From the NCBI GenBank assembly GCA_937907205.1, contig CALESE010000156.1, forward strand, positions 1-12,323: a stretch of 12,323 nucleotides of DNA, written 5' to 3'. Shown piece by piece: positions 6,560 through 12,323 of the stretch (within the stretch, counting starts at the first letter, position 1; each line of letters opens with the position of its first letter). This stretch comes from an uncultured Romboutsia sp. GTDB lineage: Bacteria > Bacillota > Clostridia > Peptostreptococcales > Peptostreptococcaceae. Below the pieces are notes generated by a model that saw only the letters and a program-made list of their open reading frames with translations, had not been told where the DNA came from and made no database searches. Position numbers and translations under genes: made by a program.

Positions 6560-7528
6560 TTATACTAATAGTAAATCATTTTCAAATTCTTTTTCATTTT
6601 CTTCTAAATACTTTTCACAAGATGTAGCAGCTATAGCACCATCTGAAACTGCAGTTACAATTTGTCTAAGTGATTTAGGTCTTAAATCTCCTGCAGCATA
6701 TACACCTTCAACATTAGTTTGCATATTATTGTCTGTAGGAATATATCCATATTCATCTAATTCAACTATATCTTTGAATAAATCAGTAGCAGGAATGTGC
6801 CCAGCTAAAACAAATAGACCAAAAGCTCTATCATTTTTTGATAGTTCATATTTATATTTTTCATTAGTTATATTATTTATATATTCTATATAAGTAGGTT
6901 GTAAATCACCACCAACTTCAACTATTTCAGTATTAAATTTAACTTCAATTTTATCATTAGCTAAAACTCTATCAGCTATAGATTTTGCACAAGAAAACTT
7001 AGATTTTCTAACAAATATAGTAACTTTTCTTGCTAACCTTGCTAAGAATAAAGACTCTTCAGCAGCAGCGTATCCACCACCTATTACGAATACATCAAGG
7101 TCTTTATAGAATCCTCCATCACAAGTTGCACAATAAGATACACCTCTTCCATAGAACTTTTCTTCTCCAGGGAAACTTATTTTTCTAGGATTTGCTCCAG
7201 TTGCAATTATAACTGATTTTGCTTTAAATATTCCAGAAGTTGTATGTATTATTTTTACTTTTTCATTAAAATTCATTTCATTTATTTCAGAGTACTCAAA
7301 TTCAACGCCAAAATTTTCTGCTTGTTGTCTCATATTTTCAACTAAACTAGGTCCATCAATTTCTATTATTCCTGGATAGTTTACAACTTCAGATGTTGTA
7401 ACAGCTTGTCCTCCAAGGTACTGTTTTTCTATAATTAATGTACTTAAGTTAGCCCTTCCTGCATAAACTCCAGCAGATAATCCAGCAGGACCGCCGCCAA
7501 TTATTATTGTGTCATATATTTTACTCAT
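6560..7528 (-). CDS. trxB: Thioredoxin-reductase-like flavoprotein, possibly ferredoxin- rather than NADPH-dependent
   Basis: Cytoplasmic FAD disulfide reductase of 322 residues. FAD-binding GGGPAG is at 11-16, the redox-active CATC (Cys133, Cys136) at 133-136, a second dinucleotide motif GGGYAAAEE at 150-158, and the C-terminal FAD motif VYAAGDLRPKSLRQ at 276-289. The fold and CxxC position are those of low-molecular-weight thioredoxin reductases. The usual HRRxxxR motif that holds the NADPH 2'-phosphate is replaced by FVRKSKFSC (172-180), and the second glycine motif carries GGGYAA rather than GGGDSA. Clostridia are known to have ferredoxin-dependent flavin thioredoxin reductases (FFTR) with altered NADPH motifs, so this may be one; NADH use is another option. 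The start is supported by AGGAGC about 10 bases upstream. No thioredoxin gene is adjacent, so the partner is unknown. The C-terminus is discussed under findings because a second open frame runs from it to the terminator. Confidence 0.9.
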   Translation of the reverse strand: MSKIYDTIIIGGGPAGLSAGVYAGRANLSTLIIEKQYLGGQAVTTSEVVNYPGIIEIDGPSLVENMRQQAENFGVEFEYSEINEMNFNEKVKIIHTTSGIFKAKSVIIATGANPRKISFPGEEKFYGRGVSYCATCDGGFYKDLDVFVIGGGYAAAEESLFLARLARKVTIFVRKSKFSCAKSIADRVLANDKIEVKFNTEIVEVGGDLQPTYIEYINNITNEKYKYELSKNDRAFGLFVLAGHIPATDLFKDIVELDEYGYIPTDNNMQTNVEGVYAAGDLRPKSLRQIVTAVSDGAIAATSCEKYLEENEKEFENDLLLV

Positions 7529-7666
7529 ATTATTAGCTCCTATTAAATTAATTTATATTATGTTAATACCAAAGTAAAAAATACTTTAAACATTATTTTA
7601 ATATGTGCAAGATTTATGTTTAGTATGTAAAATTAGGTAGATATAAAATAAAGTTATATATAGTAA

Positions 7667-7696
7667 AAAATAGGTATGAATTTTCATACCTATTTT
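7667..7696 (-). terminator. Rho-independent terminator of the Ca2+/H+ antiporter gene
   Basis: On the minus strand AAAATAGGTATGAA pairs with TTCATACCTATTTT around a 2-base loop and runs into a T-tract (complement of the A-run at 7665-7670). It begins 2 bases past the antiporter stop codon, and separates this gene from the flavoprotein gene downstream. Confidence 0.87.
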
Positions 7697-7698
7697 AC

Positions 7699-8733
7699 TT
7701 ATAATATAAAAAATGAAGCAGCAATTATTAAGTAAACTGATAATAATTGAACACCTTCAAGCCAATTTGACTCTCCATCATTTGCAACTTTATTAGCAAT
7801 TAAAACAGATGCAATCAATGCTATAAGTTCAAATTCGTTAAACACGATACTCATAGGTATAAAAAATAAGCTCAAGAATATTAAAACAGGAGCAACAAAT
7901 AATATTATCTGTAAGCTTGATCCAATAGCTATTTCAAGGGCTACATCCATTTTATTTTTTCTAGCCATTATAATTGCAGTACTATGCTCGGCTGCATTTC
8001 CTATTATTGGTATTAATATTATACCTACAAAGAATTCACTCCATCCAAGACTTTGTGTTATTGGTTCTATACCATTTACTAAAAATTCACTTTCTATTGC
8101 AATAAGTACAGTTGAAATTATTAGTATTAATATAGATTTTCCTAAAGACCATTTTGCACTTCCTTCAGTATTATTATAAATGTCTTTATGAGTGTTAAAA
8201 GAAAAAATTAAGCTTAAAATATATATTATAATCATTACAACTGCAACAAATACACTTAGTCCCTCATATCTTGTATTAAGAAGTGCAGGATCAACTGTAT
8301 GAGTAAATAAAGCGGGTATACATAAACCTAGTACAGAAAATAAAAGCATACTTGAAGATACTTCTACAACTTTTTTATTAAATTCTTGAGTTTTATATTT
8401 TAATCCACCAGCTAGCATACTTGCACCAAGCACTAGTAATATATTACCTATAACAGAACCAGCAATTGATGATTTTACAACATCAAATAAACCTTCTTTA
8501 AGAGCAAAAAAAGATATTATAAGCTCTGTGGCATTGCCAAAAGTTCCATTTAAAAATCCTCCTACTTTAGGTCCAGAGTAAAAAGAAATTTCCTCAGTAC
8601 CTTCACCCATAAGTCCAGCAAGCGGGATTATAGATAAGCAAGCTAACACAAACATTAATGAACTAGAAGCATTCATAAATTTAGCAATAAAACTTATAGG
8701 TACAAATATAAGCATATATTTTAATATTTTCAT
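7699..8733 (-). CDS. cax: Calcium/proton antiporter, CaCA superfamily (CAX/ChaA type)
   Basis: Integral membrane cation/proton exchanger of 344 residues with about ten or eleven hydrophobic segments. The two inverted halves each carry the family's alpha-repeat: GGFLNGTFGNATE at 58-70 followed by GSVIGNILLVLG at 92-103, and GNAAEHSTAI at 245-254 followed by GSSLQIILFVAP at 271-282. Glu70 and Glu249 match the acidic residues that bind Ca2+ and H+ in CAX/YfkE exchangers. Length is normal for bacterial CAX. A strong ribosome binding site (AAAGGAGG, complement of 8746-8753) precedes the ATG. A perfect TATAAT lies upstream on the same strand at 8798-8793. It is a single-gene unit with its own terminator. 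By family knowledge it exports calcium using the proton gradient; other divalent ions cannot be excluded. Confidence 0.92.
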   Translation of the reverse strand: MKILKYMLIFVPISFIAKFMNASSSLMFVLACLSIIPLAGLMGEGTEEISFYSGPKVGGFLNGTFGNATELIISFFALKEGLFDVVKSSIAGSVIGNILLVLGASMLAGGLKYKTQEFNKKVVEVSSSMLLFSVLGLCIPALFTHTVDPALLNTRYEGLSVFVAVVMIIIYILSLIFSFNTHKDIYNNTEGSAKWSLGKSILILIISTVLIAIESEFLVNGIEPITQSLGWSEFFVGIILIPIIGNAAEHSTAIIMARKNKMDVALEIAIGSSLQIILFVAPVLIFLSLFFIPMSIVFNEFELIALIASVLIANKVANDGESNWLEGVQLLSVYLIIAASFFIL

Positions 8734-8792
8734 ATAAGAAATTAACCTCCTTTTAAAATAATCTAGACATATATTGTCCTTATTTAGGTTAA

Positions 8793-8798
8793 ATTATA
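8793..8798 (-). promoter_or_regulatory. Candidate -10 box for the antiporter gene
   Basis: A perfect TATAAT reads on the minus strand 60 bases before the antiporter start codon. No good -35 hexamer lies 17 bases upstream (TAAAAA), so this is only a candidate. Confidence 0.3.
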
Positions 8799-8887
8799 AT
8801 ATTTATAAAAATATGTTTTTAGTAGAATTAATTAAAATTTTTAATATACATAGCAAGAAAAGATCAAATTCGACAAGGTAGTTGTTG

Positions 8888-8893
8888 TATAAT
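8888..8893 (+). promoter_or_regulatory. Candidate -10 box for the orphan leader RNA
   Basis: A perfect TATAAT preceded by GTTGTTG. The region 17 bases upstream has no clear TTGACA-like hexamer. It is the only strong -10 match on the plus strand before the G-rich leader and would start transcription near 8900. Confidence 0.35.
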
Positions 8894-8899
8894 AAGGGT

Positions 8900-9042
8900 G
8901 TATTTATATAATATATTTAAAAATATTGGGGAGTAGTTTAAATTTGTATTGTATAAAACTTAGGGGAAAACACGAGTACGGAAAGTTATAAGTGATATTT
9001 AAATTTTTATTTGGAGTTGTTTTATAACAACTCTTTTATTTT
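8900..9042 (+). ncRNA. Putative structured leader RNA (attenuator or small RNA) of unknown class
   Basis: Between a candidate promoter (-10 at 8888-8893) and a terminator hairpin (9014-9033) lies a stretch with G-rich islands that stand out in this AT-rich genome: GGGGAGTAG at 8928-8936, TTAGGGGAAAA at 8960-8970 and CACGAGTACGGAAAG at 8971-8985. Possible helices are ACTTA (8958-8962) with TAAGT (8989-8993), AGTTT with AAACT, and TTTAAAT with ATTTAAA further out. The layout of promoter, structured segment and terminator followed at once by a coding remnant is that of a riboswitch or other attenuator, or of a free-standing small RNA. I cannot assign it to a known class. GGGGAGTAG resembles the 5' element of the yybP-ykoY manganese riboswitch, but the second conserved loop is not seen. 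Confidence 0.35.
9014..9042 (+). terminator. Hairpin terminator ahead of the MupG remnant
   Basis: GAGTTGTT (9014-9021) pairs with AACAACTC (9026-9033) around a TTAT loop and is followed by TTTTATTTT. This is a good intrinsic terminator on the plus strand. It sits directly before the first recognisable codons of the decayed gene, so transcripts from upstream would stop here. Confidence 0.7.
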
Positions 9043-9727
9043 AGAAGAATCTATTATGACTTATAATCCACAAGAATTAAAAATAGAAATAAATATGAGC
9101 AAAACTATTCATTATTTAGATACAATAATGGATTATAGACCTAATAAAGAAAAGCTTATAGGATGTCATAATTTTTATCCTCATAGATATAGTGGACTAG
9201 GTATAAATCATTTTTTAGATTCTACACAAAGATTTAATAAATATTGATTAAAAACAGCCGCATTTGTAACGAGTCAAAATTAATGTACATTTGCTCCATG
9301 GCCTGTTACTGATGGACTTCCAACCCTTGAGATGCATAGAAATTTACCTATAGATGTTCAGGTAAAACATTTTATTGCACTAGATAATATAAATGACATT
9401 ATAATATGTAACTGTTATCCTACAGATGAAGAAATACAATCAATTGGAAATATGAGAAAAGATTTAGTTGAATTTGATATTAAATTGGTTGATGGAGTTT
9501 CTGAAGTTGAGAAAAAGATTTTATTTGATGAACTTCACTTTAATAGAGGAGATATAGTAATTGAAAGTAGTGAATATGGAAGTTATGCAGGGGAGCTTAA
9601 AATAGTACTTAAAGATATGAAAAATAGTGGTAAATCAAATGTAGTTGGATGAATAAGAGAAGAAGAAATATTTATAATTGATTATATAAAGCCATGGCAA
9701 AAATTTAAATTTAAAGAGATAAAATAA
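9041..9727 (+). pseudogene. mupG: MupG (DUF871) 6-phospho-N-acetylmuramidase remnant, N-truncated with three in-frame stops
   Basis: A single frame runs from about 9041 to TAA at 9725-9727 and is interrupted by TGA 9245-9247, TAA 9281-9283 and TGA 9650-9652. Read through, it shows hallmarks of the DUF871/MupG family: GCHNFYPHRYSGLG, then NKY-stop-LKTAAFVTS, GLPTLEMHR, and near the end GDIVIE, YAGELKI, NVVG-stop-IREEE and YIKPWQKF. MupG cleaves MurNAc-6-phosphate-GlcNAc inside the cell during peptidoglycan recycling. The family has about 350 residues with a TIM barrel and a C-terminal cyclophilin-like domain; here roughly the first hundred residues are missing. LHFNRGDIVIE looks as though about 25-30 residues between NR and GDI were also lost in frame (from memory of the family). 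The first and last stops fit GGA to TGA and AGA/CGA to TGA changes. It is almost certainly non-functional. Confidence 0.83.
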
Positions 9728-9760
9728 AATTAGCACTATGAATTATCATAGTGCTAATTT
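9727..9760. terminator. Hairpin terminator shared by the MupG remnant and the DUF1002 gene
   Basis: AAATTAGCACTATGA (9727-9741) pairs perfectly with TCATAGTGCTAATTT (9746-9760) around an ATTA loop. On the minus strand it begins one base after the DUF1002 stop codon and is followed by a T-rich tract (TATTTTATC). On the plus strand the following tract is weaker. Confidence 0.85.
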
Positions 9761-9761
9761 A

Positions 9762-11051
9762 TTATTGATTAGATGGTACTTCCGTATTATTTTCAGTAGG
9801 TTGATCTTGTGATTGTTCTTCATTTACACTAGATGAATCTTCTGAATTACTATTTTCACCATTTTGCTCATTTTGTTGTTCTTCACTTATATCAGATGAA
9901 CCTTCTGTATTAGTATTTTCAGCATCGTTTTTACTAGAATTATTGTCATAAGAAGAATCACCATTATTTTCTGTATTATTAGAATTATTGTTGTTACTAA
10001 ATAATCCAGTAAACCAATTCCATATCTTAGCGAAGAAACCTTCTACTTGCTCACTAGATGGTAAATTTATTGCACTTTTATCAGTAGCATCTATTTGAGC
10101 ATTATTACCTAATAACTCATCGTTAGTATTTTCAAGTATACCAAGGTCTTTGCTTTGTCCAAATAAATTGCCAAACCATTCACCAATACCACTAAACCAT
10201 CCTTTTATAGTATCAAAGAAACCTTTATTGTTTATATTTTCTCCCATATCAGATAAATTCTTATCAACATTATCAGATACATTATTTAAAGTTTCTTTTA
10301 TTTTATTATAATCATAATTTTGATCAGCTATTTTTTTCATTAAATCTTCTATTTGCTTTTGTTGTTCAGAGCTTAAAGTAATATTATAATTGTTAGTTAT
10401 ATTATTTATAGTTTCAGCTATTTGTATAGTATCTTTTGTTCCATTTTTTATTATTTCAGTTTTTATATCATTAATTACTCCTGTGGCTTTATCTTGACCT
10501 ATATCATCACCTAAATAACCAGTTGTAATTAACTCTTCAGTTGCTAATTCTTTTTTATCTTCTGATAAAGGCTCACCAGTTGCGTCTTCAAATGCTTTCA
10601 TAACACCTGTTAATCCACCAGTACCAGATACAGGGAATGGTGCAGCAACAACTACATTTGCATCTTCAATACCTGCAGTAGATAGTGTTGTAGCTATCAT
10701 AGAACTAGTTACCCAAGTAAGGTTAGCTGTTTTTACATTTATACCATTTCCTTTTTTTGTTGGTTCAACGTAAGAACAAGATATAGTGACTTTACCAAGT
10801 TGTGATTCACTAGCAACACCTTCTAAATATTTTCTTTCTTCAGCGTTATTAACCTCAAGTATTACAGCTTGATTTTCATTAACACCAAAGTATTTAAGCA
10901 TTTGTTGTTTTTGCTCAGGTTTAAGGTTTGCGCCAAGAGTAACTACAGTAGCACTATCAGCAAAAGAAAATCCAAAGCTTGATAATGTAAGTACTACAGC
11001 AAGAGAGCTTGATAAAGACTTTCTTTTTAAATTTGTAAATCTTTTATTCAT
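9762..11051 (-). CDS. Secreted DUF1002 (YpuA-like) protein with Trp-rich helices and acidic low-complexity tail
   Basis: Exported protein of 429 residues. Signal peptide about 1-31 (Lys/Arg-rich start, hydrophobic core LAVVLTLSSFGFSF, cleavage near FADS). Residues about 32-265 match the DUF1002 family seen in B. subtilis YpuA: VVTLGANLKPEQKQQML at 36-52, YVEPTKKGNGINV at 94-106, VVVAAPFPVSGTGGLTGV at 133-150. The biochemical function of DUF1002 is unknown; an envelope role is inferred from export. Beyond this domain are two aromatic amphipathic segments, GWFSGIGEWFGNLFG (284-298) and FFAKIWNWFTGLFS (339-352), separated by about 40 residues, and then a tail (about 353-429) made almost wholly of Asn, Ser, Glu, Asp and Gln. 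No sortase motif or transmembrane anchor is seen, so the aromatic segments may hold it to the membrane. Ribosome binding site AAAGGA lies 10 bases before the ATG. A terminator follows the stop immediately. Confidence 0.88.
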   Translation of the reverse strand: MNKRFTNLKRKSLSSSLAVVLTLSSFGFSFADSATVVTLGANLKPEQKQQMLKYFGVNENQAVILEVNNAEERKYLEGVASESQLGKVTISCSYVEPTKKGNGINVKTANLTWVTSSMIATTLSTAGIEDANVVVAAPFPVSGTGGLTGVMKAFEDATGEPLSEDKKELATEELITTGYLGDDIGQDKATGVINDIKTEIIKNGTKDTIQIAETINNITNNYNITLSSEQQKQIEDLMKKIADQNYDYNKIKETLNNVSDNVDKNLSDMGENINNKGFFDTIKGWFSGIGEWFGNLFGQSKDLGILENTNDELLGNNAQIDATDKSAINLPSSEQVEGFFAKIWNWFTGLFSNNNNSNNTENNGDSSYDNNSSKNDAENTNTEGSSDISEEQQNEQNGENSNSEDSSSVNEEQSQDQPTENNTEVPSNQ

Positions 11052-11191
11052 AAATTTTCATTCCTTTCAAGTTAAAAGTTCCCATAATCTATCTGTAATT
11101 ATATTATACTATAAACTAATTTTATTTAAAATGTAGTTACAATATTGTAATAAAAAAGAAATGAATATTTAAGATTACCATAAAATTAAAA

Positions 11192-11219
11192 ATACTGGAA
11201 TGAAAATTCATTCCAGTAT
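11192..11219 (-). terminator. Rho-independent terminator of the CAP-domain gene
   Basis: ATACTGGAATGAA (11192-11204) and its complement TTCATTCCAGTAT (11207-11219) form a 13-bp stem with a 2-base loop. On the minus strand it is followed by TTTTTAATTTT. It lies 35 bases past the CAP gene stop codon and makes the CAP and DUF1002 genes separate units. Confidence 0.85.
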
Positions 11220-11254
11220 AAAATACAAGTTTTGGGTTTTATTATATTTTTAAA

Positions 11255-12124
11255 TTATCCTATAAACATTTGAGTCCAGTATAATCTTCCACTGCTAGTT
11301 TTAGCTACACCAACACCTAATGTAGTAAAGTTAGGATTTAGTATATTTTTTCTATGCCCTTCAGAATTCATCCAAGCATTCATAACTTCTTCTGGAGATC
11401 TTTGACCTTCAGCTATATTTTCACCAGCTGATCTGTAACTTACTCCAAATTTTCTCATCATATCAAATGGTGAACCGTAAGTTGGAGAATTATGGTCAAA
11501 GTAGTTTTTATCTATCATATCTTGAGATTTCATAGTAGCTACATTTGATAACTTAGTATCAAGTGTAAGTGCTTTTAATCCTCTTTTTGTTCTTTCTACA
11601 TTTACTAAATCAAGAACTTGTTTTTGGTAAGAAGAAAAATTAGCAGTATTATTATCATTATTTGGTTTCTCTACTGGTTTATTAGTACTATCATTATTAT
11701 TATTAGGTCTATTTATTGGTTTATTAACACTATTATTATTATTGTTAGGTTTATTTATTGGTTTATTAACGCTGTTATTATTATTTGGTTTATTTACTGG
11801 CTTATTAACACTGTTATTGTTATTTGGTTTATATTCTGGCTTAGTAGCATTTGTGTTATTATTGTTTGGTTTATTTATTGGTTTATTAACACTATTATTG
11901 TTATTATTGTTTGGTTTAAATTCTGGTTTTATTGGACAACTAGGATTTAAAGGTAGCTTATATTTAACACCATTTATATATAAATATAAATTACTTTTAA
12001 CTTTTATATTTACACAATTATTTCTAGTTAAAGCACTAACTGGAAATATACTAGATGCTGTAGTTATCGTAATTACACCTAAAGTTAATAAAGTTTTTAA
12101 TTTATTTGATATATTTTTTGTCAT
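11255..12124 (-). CDS. Secreted CAP-domain (SCP/YkwD family) protein with Asn/Pro/Lys repeat linker
   Basis: Exported protein of 289 residues. Signal peptide about 1-31 (KNISNKLK, hydrophobic LLTLGVITITTASSIF, cleavage near PVSA). A short region with two cysteines (Cys37, Cys63) follows, then an Asn/Pro/Lys-rich repeat linker at about 66-160, then a CAP domain at about 165-289. CAP hallmarks: YFDHNSP with His211, AGENIAEG with Glu235, WMNSEGHRKNILNP with Glu255 and His257, and LGVGVA near the end. In the wider family these His/Glu residues line a cleft that can bind zinc; in bacteria such proteins are found at the cell surface and in spore coats or walls, but the activity is mostly unknown. 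I chose ATG 12124 because GAGGTGG (complement of 12130-12136) lies 5 bases before it. A GTG at 12133 is in frame but is part of that binding site. A promoter and long leader lie upstream. Flexible N/P/K linkers are typical of wall-spanning proteins. Confidence 0.9.
   Translation of the reverse strand: MTKNISNKLKTLLTLGVITITTASSIFPVSALTRNNCVNIKVKSNLYLYINGVKYKLPLNPSCPIKPEFKPNNNNNNSVNKPINKPNNNNTNATKPEYKPNNNNSVNKPVNKPNNNNSVNKPINKPNNNNNSVNKPINRPNNNNDSTNKPVEKPNNDNNTANFSSYQKQVLDLVNVERTKRGLKALTLDTKLSNVATMKSQDMIDKNYFDHNSPTYGSPFDMMRKFGVSYRSAGENIAEGQRSPEEVMNAWMNSEGHRKNILNPNFTTLGVGVAKTSSGRLYWTQMFIG
11664..11926 (-). repeat. Six imperfect 39-45-bp tandem repeats in the CAP gene linker
   Basis: Units start at plus-strand positions 11664, 11706, 11748, 11787, 11826 and 11868, with a partial seventh at 11913-11926. 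Each begins GGTTTA or a close variant and encodes on the minus strand a motif like NNNNSVNKPINKP. Lengths are 42, 42, 39, 39, 42 and 45 bp, all multiples of three, and the differences come from the number of Asn codons. Length polymorphism between strains is likely. Confidence 0.9.
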
Positions 12125-12169
12125 GATATCCACCTCGTTGATTTTATTTATTTTTGAAAAATTTGAAAA

Positions 12170-12209
12170 TGTTACTTAATTGTAACCTATTTTGTAGGGG
12201 TCATCCCCT
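12170..12209 (-). promoter_or_regulatory. Two hairpins in the CAP gene leader
   Basis: AGGGG-TCAT-CCCCT at 12196-12209 is a 5-bp GC-rich stem with a 4-base loop, the only such GC block in the region. GTTAC-TTAATT-GTAAC, ending near 12185, forms a second short stem. Both lie inside the transcript predicted from the promoter at 12281-12309, 45 to 85 bases before the start codon. They could be an operator or a structured RNA; no known riboswitch consensus was recognised. Confidence 0.4.
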
Positions 12210-12280
12210 GTGAATCTATAATAACATAAACTATTCATATTTTTCACTGTAATGTTTTGAGAATATAATATAAAAATTAC

Positions 12281-12309
12281 ATAATAGTAAAATATATATT
12301 AAATTTCAA
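12281..12309 (-). promoter_or_regulatory. Sigma-A-type promoter for the CAP-domain gene
   Basis: On the minus strand TTGAAA (12309-12304) and TATTAT (12286-12281) are separated by exactly 17 bases; each matches the sigma-A consensus at five of six positions. Transcription would start near 12274, giving a leader of about 150 bases before the ATG. It is the best two-box promoter match I found in the window. Confidence 0.5.
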
Positions 12310-12323
12310 AAAAATGTATAAAT

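Noticed and set aside
6528..6893. A 121-codon plus-strand frame overlapping the 3' end of the flavoprotein gene, and an 80-codon minus-strand frame opposite the helicase start.
   Set aside because: Both lie antisense to well-supported conserved genes, have no ribosome binding site and no recognisable domain.
8928..8993. Assignment of the G-rich leader to the yybP-ykoY (manganese) riboswitch because of GGGGAGTAG, or to guanidine-II because of the ACGA and ACGG tetranucleotides.
   Set aside because: The second conserved loop of yybP-ykoY is not visible, and the two ACGR sites are too close together and lack the separate stems of guanidine-II. The class is left open.
3984..9652. TGA recoding as a sense codon: four of the five premature stops are TGA, and the only intact gene ending in TGA has TAA right after it.
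   Set aside because: The inferred original residues differ (Trp, Gly, Gly, Arg/Lys), a TAA is also present in the MupG remnant, Trp is encoded by TGG throughout, and no intact gene has an in-frame TGA. Ordinary gene decay explains it.
11618..12179. Two plus-strand open frames of 110 and 145 codons rich in Ile, Leu, Phe and Trp opposite the CAP gene, resembling membrane peptides.
   Set aside because: They are the antisense reading of the Asn/Pro/Lys repeat (AAT and AAC read as ATT and GTT). They lack ribosome binding sites and family features.

Overview
The window comes from a very AT-rich, low-GC Firmicute. Its codon choice (AGA arginine, AAA lysine, ATA isoleucine), strong GGAGG-type ribosome binding sites, short hairpin terminators and gene families all point to class Clostridia. 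A Peptostreptococcaceae-like genome (Romboutsia, Paraclostridium or Clostridioides relatives) is my best guess, but this is inference from gene content and no marker gene is present. No rRNA, tRNA, CRISPR array, insertion sequence or phage gene was seen.

Layout, left to right. (1) 195-1384, plus strand: a secreted cell-wall hydrolase with three SH3b domains and an NlpC/P60 peptidase domain, closed by a hairpin terminator. Two of its SH3b units are a perfect recent tandem duplication. (2) 1414-3789, plus: a DbpA-type DEAD-box RNA helicase followed 19 bp later by a RelA/SpoT-type alarmone synthetase that is split by a one-base frameshift. (3) 3885-4376: remnant of a DUF975 membrane protein with a missing N-terminus and two in-frame TGA codons. 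An inverted repeat lies across its present start. From there to 4586 I see no gene. (4) 4587-6473, plus: an opine-dehydrogenase-family oxidoreductase overlapping by 4 bp a TatD-family metal-dependent hydrolase, ending in a hairpin that can serve both strands. (5) 6560-8733, minus: a thioredoxin-reductase-like flavoprotein lacking the usual NADPH-phosphate motif, and a Ca2+/H+ antiporter, each with its own terminator. (6) 8734-9727: a 307-bp stretch with a possible promoter, a G-rich leader RNA and a terminator hairpin, followed by the decayed C-terminal part of a MupG (DUF871) 6-phospho-N-acetylmuramidase gene. (7) 9762-12309, minus: two secreted proteins, a DUF1002 (YpuA-like) protein and a CAP/YkwD-domain protein with an Asn/Pro/Lys repeat linker. 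Each has its own terminator, and the second has a recognisable promoter and a long leader.

Taken together the ends of the window are rich in envelope and cell-wall functions (NlpC/P60 hydrolase, DUF1002, CAP, decayed MupG), while the middle holds RNA metabolism, alarmone, redox and ion-transport genes. The most striking overall trait is decay: three genes (alarmone synthetase, DUF975, MupG) are broken by a frameshift, premature stops or truncation, while their neighbours are intact. I did not find convincing evidence of a wholly new multi-gene system. The best leads for something undescribed are the orphan G-rich leader RNA at about 8900-9042, the structured leader of the CAP gene, and the opine dehydrogenase/TatD gene pair.
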